In this document: in pieces, positions 53,075-62,132 of the stretch
Position numbering within the stretch: position 1 is the stretch's first letter
How the letters are laid out: every line of letters starts with the position of its first letter
From: Lactarius indigo
Taxonomy: Eukaryota; Basidiomycota; Agaricomycetes; Russulales; Russulaceae
DNA length: 64,000 nt
Direction of reading: 5' to 3'
Assembly: GCA_025766275.1 (NCBI GenBank)
Contig: JAFKAC010000041.1
Coordinates: forward strand, 1-64,000
The notes under the pieces: model-generated
Database searches by the model: none
What the model was told of the DNA's origin: nothing
The model's input: only the letters and a program-made list of their open reading frames with translations
Translations under genes and position numbers: made by a program

Positions 53075-55041
53075 AATTGTTGGAGGATAATGTCCTTTAC
53101 GTCATCCAATTCTCCTGCCACTCCGTTAAGCTAGTCGCTGGCGCGCTGTTGTGGGGGTACGTCTTGGACGGCCCTGGTAGCGACCTCTGGTTCTTGTTGA
53201 TGATAGTCGGTGTCGACATACCGACTGGTTGATGTCTGGGGTTGGTATCCCCCTCTTGGTTGTCTGCAATCGTGGGCCATGTGTCCGTCCTTTCCACAAT
53301 TATAGCATGTGACTGGCCTTTGGTTATTACGTCCTCCTCCCCTTTGGAGGAATCCTCCCCTTGGTCGGTATGGGGGACGTGGAGCGAGTATATCTTCTGC
53401 TCCTGCGAGTTGCCCTCGGATTCGGTCAGCCGAGGTATCCATAGCGTTAGGATCTCAGGGCAGGTTTCACGGTTGCCAAGAACTCCTTGGCGGTCCCTGC
53501 CACTGTCGTTGTTGATGTGGTCGTCCTTGTCCCTGTCCTGGGGGTACTCCCTTGTTTAGCACTGCTTTGAGATGAAGGTACTGTTGTTGACGGGTTGTGG
53601 CAGCTTCCTTCCACTCGTGGTAGTTGCGAGGGTTGTCAAGGGTATAGACCTTTTCATATAGGTCTTTTGGTAGTCCGCTTGCGAATAGATCCAACATTTG
53701 GGGATCATCGAGCCTGTACTGAGTGCAGCGTATTAACTGTTCAAACTGGGTGCAATACTCATCTAGGTTGCCCCCAATCATCTTGACTCCTTTCTTAAGC
53801 TCATATTGAGCTTGTTCTTGTTCCATCATGTTCCGGAAGCGCTGCATGAAGCTGCGCGTGACTTCATTCCATAGTCCTTCACTTGTATGGGGTATTCCAG
53901 TTTGTATCTGGCCGTTGAGCCAGGTGAGCATAGCTAGTACCCATTCGCTGACATTGACACCCTTGATGTAAGAAAGAAAGAGTAGGGCACGTCGGTACGG
54001 GGTTGCCATGATGCCTTCATCCACATTCATGCCCCAGTAGACATGCCATTGAGTGAGAAACGCCTCGACTTTAGCGCATTCTCTGTCAAATACTGTCAGT
54101 GCTTCGCCAGCTAATTTGTTACTAGGAGGGGGAACGATAGGACCTGCACCTGGTAGTCCTCCTCCCGGATGTCCTCCTCCTGGTGGTCCTGCTGGGAACC
54201 CTCCAGGGAATCCTCCGAATCCTGGTCCTCGTGATGGGGGTCCTCCTCCTCCTGGTAAGTCACCAGGGGGTCCGCCTCCTCCGCTAGGGGGGTCTGCTAT
54301 GTTGGGCCCGATAGCTCAGTGAATTGCCATGTCATCTTCGGTCATTCGATGGCCGGTGTAAGGATTGATAGGAGCCAAATTGACTCGTGATTCTTCTGCA
54401 ATGCGTCTTTGTTCTTCTAGGGCTATTCAATCCCTTTCTTCGGTAGTGAGTCGTACTTCTTCTTGTGTAATGGTGGCTGTTGCCATAGCAATTACTGGGC
54501 TGTGAATATGGATTACTTCTGGTTCTGGTTGATGAATAGTTAACGACTCAGTTCGTTGTATGATGTGATCGCCGATAGCCCCTAGGCTTGCTTCTTCTGC
54601 TGGCGTTGTTCCTCGGCTTGGCGATTGTTGGCTATCAGAGGCTTCTTCTCCGCTAATCCCTTCGTCAGTGTGTTCTTGTGCTTGTCCGTCAATAGGACTG
54701 TAGTCTGCGTGGCTATTAAGCTCTCGCACGTCGATATCGCAGTTGTAGTTTCTTCCTGCTGGTCGTACAATATCCCAGCGATGATCTATAGGGTTCCAAG
54801 TAACCTCGGTCCAACAGAGGTGTTCGAAATTGAACTCAACGGGTTGGAAACGGTTAGGACCGTTAAATTCTACGAAATACCCAGTGTCTTCTCCTCGTTC
54901 TCTCCAATGAGCTGCTCCCAAGAATCTCGTTGGGATGTTGCGATCTCCTCGTCGTTCGATATGATAGGGACGGAAGTTCGCCCACTGGTCTCTGGTCGAA
55001 TACGCCACAATGAGGATCTTGGTCTTAATGTTACGCTCCAC
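53044..55041 (-). pseudogene. gag: Element C AUG-less pre-Gag plus Gag, with TGA codons
   Basis: Pre-Gag starts at the LTR edge. No ATG was found on the sense strand from the inferred start (55272) to MATATITQ at about 54486. The domain (FRPYHIERRGDR, QPVEFNFEHLCW, VTWNPIDHRW) parallels element B. TGA appears at 54429-54427, where element D has CAA (both derivable from CGA), and at 54318-54316. Gag capsid (54030 onward) and the knuckle CYNCGKDGHMAHDC follow. Two TGAs lie near 53470-53455, one of them shared with D. The Gag stop is at 53046-53044. Confidence 0.82.
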
Positions 55042-55538
55042 CGGCGTTAGTCCAACTTGGACTCTTTAAGGGCGTAATCGACTTAGCGAAAATAGGCGAA
55101 TGGGGATCTCGTGTCAACCCAACGCAAGCTGAACAGGGGCACGCTGGCACACACTGCAGTTAAGATAATAGAGTGCTTATCCCTTGGCGGATAAGAGCGG
55201 AGGCACACTTAGTCCGGAGGCTAAGGCAGACAAGAGACGAGTCAAGTAGTGGATTTTGAAGAAGACCAAGATGGGGACTCTTGGTCTTCCGAGTCAACTA
55301 CTTATACAAATACGCGTGGGCTTTGAAGCACCACTAGAATAGTATGTAACCAATAGCGTAACTAGCTTGAACCCTAGTACAGCTATCCTAGGAATGAGTC
55401 ATATGCGAGTCACAATCACATGTGAACTATCATGCTGACTGATGTGAAGTAAGAGTCCATGACTAATATCAATGCCAGACCGTAGTCATAACCGGTCATG
55501 AGTCTTATGTAGTGAGTCATTTAGTCCGTACCGTAACA
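55029..55538 (-). repeat. Element C 5' LTR
   Basis: 510 bp. In sense, TATAAG begins at 55306 and the inferred start ATCTTGG is at 55272, 34 nt later, within an 11-bp palindrome. The primer site AAGACCAAGAT is read from 55026 to 55016. No ATG between the inferred start and the LTR end. Confidence 0.92.
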
Positions 55539-55945
55539 TTGTTCGTCCTCTTCAGTTTCTTCGCTCACCACTTCTCCAGTGGAGTGTTCTCGTAACTGGC
55601 CGTCAATGGGCCCCCAGTCAGCTTGTGAATTGAGTTCGCGCGCGTTGATGTCGCACTGATATTGCCTTCCTGCTGGTCTAATGATGTCCCAGTGGTGGTC
55701 TATGGGGTTCCATGTAATTTCTACCCAACACAAGTGGTCGAAATTGAACTCAACAGGTCTGAACCTTGTAGGTCCGTTGAACTCTACAAAGTATCCGGTT
55801 TCGTCTCCTTGGTCTCTCCACCTGGCCGCTCCTAGGAATTGGGTTGGTACGTTGCGGTCTCCTCTTCGTTCTAGATGATAAGGACGAAAACTCGTCCACT
55901 GGTCTCTAGTATTGACAGTCGCCACAATGAGTATCTTGGTCTTAA

Positions 55946-56399
55946 TGTAACGCCGTCACGACGTTAGCTCGACTTGAGCTTCAATAAGGTGACTCTGTAA
56001 CTTAGCTAAGCACGCTCCAAGGCGTATGGCACGAAGGCAACTCCTAGATGTTGAAGACACTAGTATAACTGCGGCACTCCTATCCGGGATAGAGGCAAGA
56101 TCCGAAATGTGAGAATAGAGAAGTGACGATTGAAGAAGACCAAGATGGCGTATCTTGGTCTTCCGCAGCTACCTTAAATACAAGAAGAGCAGGCTTTCAA
56201 GCGCTGCTATGAGTCACAGTAATGTAGCGTCCAACGTATCGCGTAAGTAGTGCAATCCTAGTACTACTACTACCTGTACTAGGGTCGAGTCATCCTTCAA
56301 CTCCTAACCCCTATTGTAAACTCCAAGTCTGTGACTAATCTACCTTACCGCCGTAGCCACAACCAGTACAGTAAGGGTCCAACACGTGCAACCGTAACA
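55946..56399 (-). repeat. Element B' 5' LTR
   Basis: 454 bp, TGTAACGCC...ACCGTAACA on the plus strand, paired with 32635-33088. TSD CTAAT follows. Confidence 0.9.
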
Positions 56400-56775
56400 C
56401 TAATAATAGCCTTATCTTTTGTGCTGACTGATGCACAGTCATAAAGGCTGACAGATCAGTGATGTGTCCTTATTTATGAGTCATAACCCTATAACAACAT
56501 AGTCTAGAACTATCTAGAACCTTCCCTGCTTATTGTCCAATGAGAAACTACTGTATGTATATGAAAAGTGACCTAAAGAGGTAACAATCAATAAGGAAGT
56601 ACTATCCCAGGGTCATGTGCTTGTGGTGCACATGTTGGCATCACATGACTAACCATCTTATCATATCTAATGATAAGGACTTGGATGTTTAACTCAACAT
56701 CAGAGGCTTTGTATCTTTACCAAATAAATCCATAAAAATATGGAAAAATAAGGCAAAAATAGACCATCCATGACA

Positions 56776-57370
56776 CTCATATTCTTCACATTGTAGCACC
56801 TCAGTATCTGCTCTAGCATGCATAGACACTGAGCTGAGTTATAGTAGCTTACTATTCACTGCCTGTACTTACCTGCCCAAGTGGCCTTATCCATTTGTAC
56901 AGACACAGGTGGCACATGCGTTCAAACCTATTTATTACTTACTACTTTATTATTCTGAACATTCATACCTTGTAAGAGAGGGCACATAAGGACTCTGCTT
57001 CAGCCCCTAACATTGATACCACTCTCACCTTTCCATCTCAATTCCTTGTTATTCCCTTTGGTCTCCACCCTATACTATAAACATGATTTGTCTGCTGAAA
57101 TATGCTGTGAACCTGACTTGTGGGGGAGCATCTGGCACTAGGATCCTGTCAGGGCTGAATCAGGCTGGTGGCCCTAAGGATTCATCCTGTGTCATAACCC
57201 TGGCTAGGGTTCATATGACTTGGGTGAATGGGGAAACTTTGGAGGAAGGACAGGCTTCTGTAGGATAGAGTTGTAACTCTAAACTACAGAAATAGAAATG
57301 ACTTTGCAGCTTTAGTTCAAGCAAGAAGATGGTGGACTGGCAACCAGCAAGAGGAGAAGGCAGTGACTAA
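56776..57370. other. No recognised gene
   Basis: This is the right flank of the split G LTR. The longest frame (57083-57268, 61 codons) has no homology or splice context I can support. Parts are pyrimidine-rich. Confidence 0.4.
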
Positions 57371-57520
57371 TGTTACAGTACAGACCCTGTTACGTTTTGT
57401 GGATGACTCATGGCTGGTTATGACTATGGCCTGGTATTAGCACTTAGTCATGGACAAGCCCATGTAGCATAGTATGACCATAGTGGTCGGTAGAACCCAC
57501 GTGACAATGCACTGTAAACA
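57371..57520 (+). mobile_element. C-family LTR fragment
   Basis: Begins TGTTACAGTACAGACCC and continues with GGATGACTCATGGCTGGTTATGACTATGG, matching one end of the C-type LTR at 30630. The similarity fades after about 130 bp into minisatellite DNA. Confidence 0.55.
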
Positions 57521-58193
57521 TCAGGAACAACCACATAGGCCCATTGTCAGAATATAGCACATGTGTTCATATGGGCCCACCAAAAAAGATTGTAAACATT
57601 CTCATGTGGGCCCATTATTCTACTATATAATTACCATCCAGATGTGTACAATAGCTGCCAATGGTCTCACATGGGCCCATACACTGGGTTTAAGTTGCCA
57701 AACAAAAACCTTGAATGGGCCCAAAGCTGTTGAAGCAGCTTCTGAGCAATGTCCACAGTTGGGCCCAGAGTTGTCTAAGGGGCTGCCAAACAACACTCAC
57801 AGTTGGGCCCAGAGCTGGAAAAAGAGCTGCCGAATGAAGCTCACAGCTGGGCCCACCAAGGGTCACTGCTGATGAAGTTGCATGGGCTCAAAGCTGTTGG
57901 GGAAGCTGCTGAACGACACTCACAATTGGGCCCAGAGTGGGCAAAAGGGCTGCTGAACAAAACTGACAGCTGGGCCCTGAGCTGGTAAAGGGGCTGCCAA
58001 ATGAAACTGACAGCTGGGCCCACCAAGGGTCACTGCCAATGAAGTTGCATGGGCCCAAAGCTGTTGAGGAAGCTGCCGAACAACACTCACAGTTGGGCCC
58101 AGAGTGGGCAAAAGGGCTGCCAAACAAAACTGACAGCTGGGCCCACCAAGGGTCACAGCCAATGAAGTTGCATGGGCCCAAAGCTGTTGGGGA

Positions 58194-58754
58194 TGTTGAT
58201 AAGTGACCCTTGCACACTTAGCGGCTCAGATGGACTGGACTTGCAGCATGGACTGCTTTAGATTAGATTAATTGGACTTTTAGATTAGATATTGATCTGT
58301 ACAATCTCGGACACCTTGTATTTACTTATCTATGACATCACTATACCATGACATCATGTGAACTCCTCTAGAACTGTCATTGTACTACGCCTTTGTTCTC
58401 TCTTTAGCGATATCTTTATTGTGATGTCATTATGATATCATTTCAGTCTGGACTTTCTTTGTTTCTACACTCCTTGTTCTCCATCTGTACATTCCTTTTG
58501 TCCACATGTAGAACAACGTCCCTTGTACTATGTGACTCTATGTTACTTCCTTGTACTAGTGTCACACCTGTAAAACAGTATAAGTAGTGTACCATGTATG
58601 CTCCTGGTCCACATCAGTTCTCACTGCTTGTGTGCCAGACTTCCACTTTGCTTCACTCTGCTTGACACCCCTGTGCTGCTTCCAGTCACCCTCTATATCT
58701 CACCACGGTCTTATCAATCCACTGTGAGTATAGTTCTTATGTGTCTGTTCATCA
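58194..58754 (+). mobile_element. Copia-family solo LTR (561 bp, TSD GGGGA)
   Basis: TGTTGATAAGTGACCC...GTTCATCA, flanked by GGGGA at 58189-58193 and 58755-58759. It matches the LTR of the Copia element at 61502-62113 in the opposite orientation. It contains a TATA-like GTATAAGTAG near 58580. Confidence 0.85.
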
Positions 58755-58775
58755 GGGGAAGCTGCTGAACAACAC

Positions 58776-59358
58776 TGTTACGATTTCTTTGGGACTCGTT
58801 TTTTCGCACACTACTGTTCCTTTCCCCATACTACACGAGCCCTGTATGATTACACAGACTTTACAATTACTCGGTTCCTGTCATGCGCCCTACTTATCAA
58901 TGTTCCCTTCTGATAAAGTTCAACATGTGCTAGTTTCTGATTTGTTCCCATTCACGTGCGACCCCATGTGATTCACCTTTGTCCTTGATATATCCATGCC
59001 TTGTTCCCCTTATGCCTATCCCTTTATCCCTTAACCTGGCGATGGCGCCATCTGTTTGTAAGAACCATACAGCACGACCTCTATTTAACCCTTGTTATAC
59101 CTAGCTTGTACAGTAGACTAGACTTCTTGTGTAATACTACACTTGTCTAAGACGGATGCCTTTGTGCTTTCCCTTGTCTCGCGAATTCCCCGCTGTTGCC
59201 AGACCTTTGAGTCCTGGCCTTCCTCTACAGCCCAAGTGACTAAACGTCCTTGTGACCCTTGTGCATCATCCGACTGAAGCCAGGCCTCTGAGCTTGCACT
59301 ACCGTGATTTGACCAACTTGGTACAGGTTGTACCCAACGCCCCGGTAGTGGCGTTACA
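58776..59358 (+). mobile_element. Solo LTR, family K (583 bp, TSD AACAC)
   Basis: TGTTACGATTTC...GGCGTTACA, flanked by AACAC at 58771-58775 and 59359-59363. It is the same family as 33493-34076. Confidence 0.83.
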
Positions 59359-59641
59359 AACACTCACAATTGTGCCCAGAGTGGGCAAAAAGGCTGCCAA
59401 ATGAAACTGACAGCTGGGCCCACCAAGGGTCACTGCCAATGAAGTTGTGTGGGCCCAAAGCAGTTGGGGAAGCTGCTGAATGACACTCACAGTTGGGCCC
59501 AGAGCTGGCAAAGGGGCTGCTGAATGAATCTCATAGCTGGGCCCACCAAGGGAAAGCATGCCAATAGAGCCATTGGAGGGTCACTGCCAATGAAGTTGCA
59601 CAGGCCCAAAGCCATCAGGGCAGCTGCCAAATGACACTCAC

Positions 59642-60142
59642 TGTTACGTTTCTGTGGACCCTTACCATACCGGTTGTGACTATGGTGGTAAGGTAGATTA
59701 GTCACGGACTCACAGCCTTAGGCCTTTACAATGGAGGTGCGATTACAGATAGGTGATAGTGGTGTTGCGGTATGACTCAACCCAAGTACTACTAGTAGTT
59801 GTATTAGGGTTTGCTCGGTTTCCATGATATGTTGGATGGTTAGTTACTGTGACTCATAGCAGCGCTTGTAAGCCTGCTCGACTTGTATTTAAGATAGCTG
59901 GCAAAGACCAAGATACGCCATCTTGGTCTTCTTTAATTGTCACTTGTTTCCTTCTCCTCTCTCCAGTCTTCATCTTCTCTCGCCTTCTTCACATCGACTA
60001 CACAAGATTAGCAGGACTTGCCAGTGTACCTTCACGTATTCACTAAGGCAAGAGCACAGGTCTTCGCACCGTCGTGTCTATTTGCTAAGTTGTTACTGCC
60101 TCTACCGAGCTCAAGTCAAGCTAACGTCGTGACGACGTTACA
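59642..60142 (+). mobile_element. Solo LTR, B family (501 bp, TSD CTCAC)
   Basis: TGTTACGTTTCTG...GACGTTACA, flanked by CTCAC at 59637-59641 and 60143-60147. It carries the TATTTAA and AAGACCAAGATA/ATCTTGGTCTT start palindrome. Confidence 0.83.
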
Positions 60143-60190
60143 CTCACAGTTGGGCCCACTAAGGGAAAATGTGCCTTTGCTGATGTCCTC

Positions 60191-60506
60191 AAATGGTCCC
60201 AATTTCTGCTTAGTCTCAGTGTAACTATTCATTGGTATGGGCCAATCCACTGTGGATGACTGCCGATGAACTTGTATTGGCAGATCCCCTTTATCCTAGG
60301 AAATCACATGCCATAAATTCATGCGCACATGTCTGGTAGGTAATCTAATTCATCTGATTAAATCTCCACTGCTGATGGAGTCGTGATAGCCCAAAGGAGG
60401 GGTCCTACCAAAAGTATATGTCTGGCAGTGATATTCCTGCCTGCCCTCTTCTTCTCTAGCCTACTTGTACACTAGTTTGACCATCCACACTCTGCACTCA
60501 GGCACT
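60191..60506 (+). other. Probable 5' region of the following gene
   Basis: Unique sequence between the minisatellite and the ATG at 60507. Pyrimidine-rich before the start (CCTGCCCTCTTCTTCTC near 60440-60456). No certain TATA box. Confidence 0.3.
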
Positions 60507-61501
60507 ATGTCCCTGTATAATCTGACTGAGGATGAATCAACTCTCTACCACTATGCTGCTCTTGTTTGGCATGATCTTGAAGCCTACCACCGATCTGCCT
60601 CCAGAAATGAAGTAGTTTGGAAGACCAAGTTTGAGGGTCACTTGGTATGTTTGTATTCTTCCAATTCAATTTTATCATCTAAGCTTTTATTACAGAGACA
60701 GTCCATGAATTATTTTGAGGAGGTAGCAAGAGGAAGCCAGACCCCTCCTTGTGTTCACCCCCTGTTGCTGAGCCTTGTGGCAGCTTGGAATGCCTCTGAA
60801 ACCTCCCCAGACATACATTCCATCTCAGAGAATGACCCAAGGGTTATTGGGAATCCCTATTATGTTTCCCCTGGTGAACTCCTACCACTCAATACCTATT
60901 TCTCTGGAGATAACAATCAGCCACTAGAAAACAGTGGTGGGTAGACCTTCTCTGGTTGTGATGGTATTGGCAACTGACATTACTGACATGCAGCTTTTAA
61001 ATCCCAGGGTCCTTCAGGGGAGGTATGTCACACCTCCGTGGCATCATGGTCACATTCAAGAGTTCGCATTCTATTTGTCTTTTCCATTTGTACAACAGAA
61101 GCCCTGCCAGCTCACCAGATTCTATGACTCGTAATATGCCAGCTCACTATCTCCCAGCTCAAGTATCATAGAAAATAGTCTAGGAAAAACCCAGTCTTGT
61201 AGGAGTATAAGTAGAGGCTTGTAACGAAGTAGATACTTGTCTACTCTTCATTGAAATACAGCTCTTGCCCCCAAAATCCCACTCACTTGCCTTGCAAGTT
61301 CCCAACTCTCATCTCATTAAGTCAGAACCCTTGCCAGCAGAACTCCTGAACTTCTACCAAGAGAAGTTCTCCACCAAAGGTCTAGAAGTTGATGGCCCAG
61401 CTGAGCTGTAACAAGGTAGGTCATTGTGTCAGAGTTTTACTGTCTCTCTGAAGATTGTTGTTTCTGCAGGAAACTAGTGGCCATCAGGGCACTGGCAGCA
61501 C
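60507..61501 (+). pseudogene. Host gene interrupted by an H LTR (intron) and a Copia element (exon)
   Basis: Exons 60507-60644, 60696-60936, 60994-61022 and 61470-61501 join in frame. Introns are 60645-60695 (51 bp), 60937-60993 (57 bp) and a third that holds the H LTR (61026-61413). The ATG at 60507 has A at -3. The visible product starts MSLYNLTEDESTLYHYAAL; it is soluble-looking, with a W-rich helix and a PYYVSPGELLPL segment. No known domain is recognised. The H LTR landed right on the donor of intron 3 and left it reconstructable. The Copia LTR at 61502 cuts the fourth exon, so any product is truncated. The continuation lies beyond the window. Confidence 0.5.
61026..61413 (+). mobile_element. 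Solo LTR, family H (388 bp, TSD AGGTA)
   Basis: TGTCACACC...GAGCTGTAACA, flanked by AGGTA at 61021-61025 and 61414-61418. Opposite orientation to 32100-32493. Confidence 0.83.
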
Positions 61502-62113
61502 TGATGAACAGCACAAATAGAGAGCATACTCACAGTGGCAAAGGTGACTGTGGTGAGATATGCAGAGAGTGCTTGAAGCAGCAACAGGGAGTTGTTAGGC
61601 AAGTTAAAGCAAGAGTGTCTGGCACACAAACAGTGAGAACTGATGTTATATATTGCAGGAGAGGGAGCTTACCTGGCACACAAACAGTGAGAACTGATGT
61701 GGACCAGGAGCGTACATGGTACTCTACTTATACACTTTCTGGGAGTGGCACTATACAAGGGATGTAACACAAGTCACGTACTACAAGGTAGTTATTGTTC
61801 TACAAACGGACAAAGGAGTGGACGTTCTGAGAACAAGAACAGAAAGAACAAGGAGAGTCCAGAACCAAATGTTATCATAGTGACATCATAATAAGGATAG
61901 ACCTAAAGAAGAACAAAGAAAGATACAAGAACGTGTAGTACAATGAAAAGTCCGAAAGTAGTCCATATGATGTCATTGTATAGTGATGTCATAGAAGTCC
62001 TAGATTGTACAGATCAAATCTAATCTAAAGTGGTCCTAATTAATCTACAGCAGTCCATATCTGTAAGTCCGGTCCGTGCGAGCTGCTAAGTGCGCAAGGG
62101 TCACTTATCAACA
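61502..62113 (-). repeat. Copia element 3' LTR (612 bp)
   Basis: TGATGAACAG...TTATCAACA on the plus strand. It carries a local duplication of GGCACACAAACAGTGAGAAC (61621 and 61676) not seen in the solo LTR at 58194, which partly explains the length difference. Confidence 0.85.
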
Positions 62114-62132
62114 TCTCCCTGTGATCTACAAT

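Larger units (their letters stand above)
47724..55538 (-). mobile_element. Element C: full-length, decayed Gypsy element (7,815 bp, TSD TTGTT)
   Basis: LTRs 55029-55538 (5') and 47724-48233 (3'), 510 bp each, with TGTTAC/GTAACA ends. They are flanked by TTGTT at 47719-47723 and 55539-55543. It lies within the B' pre-Gag region. The two LTRs differ at 11 positions, all CpG transitions. Pre-Gag, Gag, Pol and the overlapping ORF are present, with several TGA codons. Confidence 0.93.
46112..55945 (-). pseudogene. gag: Element B' pre-Gag and Gag, interrupted by element C
   Basis: Pre-Gag begins beside the 5' LTR (55945) and runs to 55544. It is cut by element C within an acidic linker (EEDEQ) and resumes at 47723. 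Gag then follows to TGA 46114-46112. TGA replaces Arg at 47616-47614, 47329-47327, 47080-47078 and 46987-46985 by comparison with element B; a further TGA lies near 47540, and other lesions exist. The CCHC knuckle CYNCNAPGHPSRNC is intact near 46390. In the pre-Gag part an ATG has arisen (near 55713) where element B has ACGTGG, again a CpG change. Confidence 0.82.
32635..56399 (-). mobile_element. Element B': decayed B-family Gypsy element with three nested insertions (TSD CTAAT)
   Basis: LTRs 55946-56399 (5') and 32635-33088 (3'), each 454 bp, flanked by CTAAT at 32630-32634 and 56400-56404. Removing element C (47724-55538), element B (36943-44620), the K LTR (33493-34076) and one TSD copy each leaves about 7,673 bp, close to the 7,678 bp of intact element B. 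Coding order on the minus strand is pre-Gag, Gag, Pol. It carries many TGA codons and is non-functional. Confidence 0.9.
31832..56775 (-). mobile_element. Solo LTR of family G, split by element B' and an H LTR (TSD CTCAT)
   Basis: The two parts (31832-32634 and 56400-56775) together match the reverse complement of the family G LTR at 27516-28288. Outer ends TGTAGTGG and CATGACA are flanked by CTCAT at 31827-31831 and 56776-56780. Everything from 32635 to 56399 is later insertion. Confidence 0.8.
57530..60190. repeat. 44-bp-period minisatellite (block 2), interrupted by three solo LTRs
   Basis: GGGCCC or near-forms at 57716, 57761, 57805, 57849, 57884, 57928, 57972, 58016 and 58051: spacing 44, 44, 44, 35, so the higher-order unit is about 167 bp. 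Residual units lie at 58755-58775, 59359-59641 and 60143-60190. Unit bodies differ from block 1 (AAGCTGCTGAACAACACTCAC) but share the core and period. Confidence 0.82.

Noticed and set aside
57083..57268. A small gene at 57.1 kb
   Set aside because: 61 codons, no recognisable motif, no supporting splice sites; chance length.
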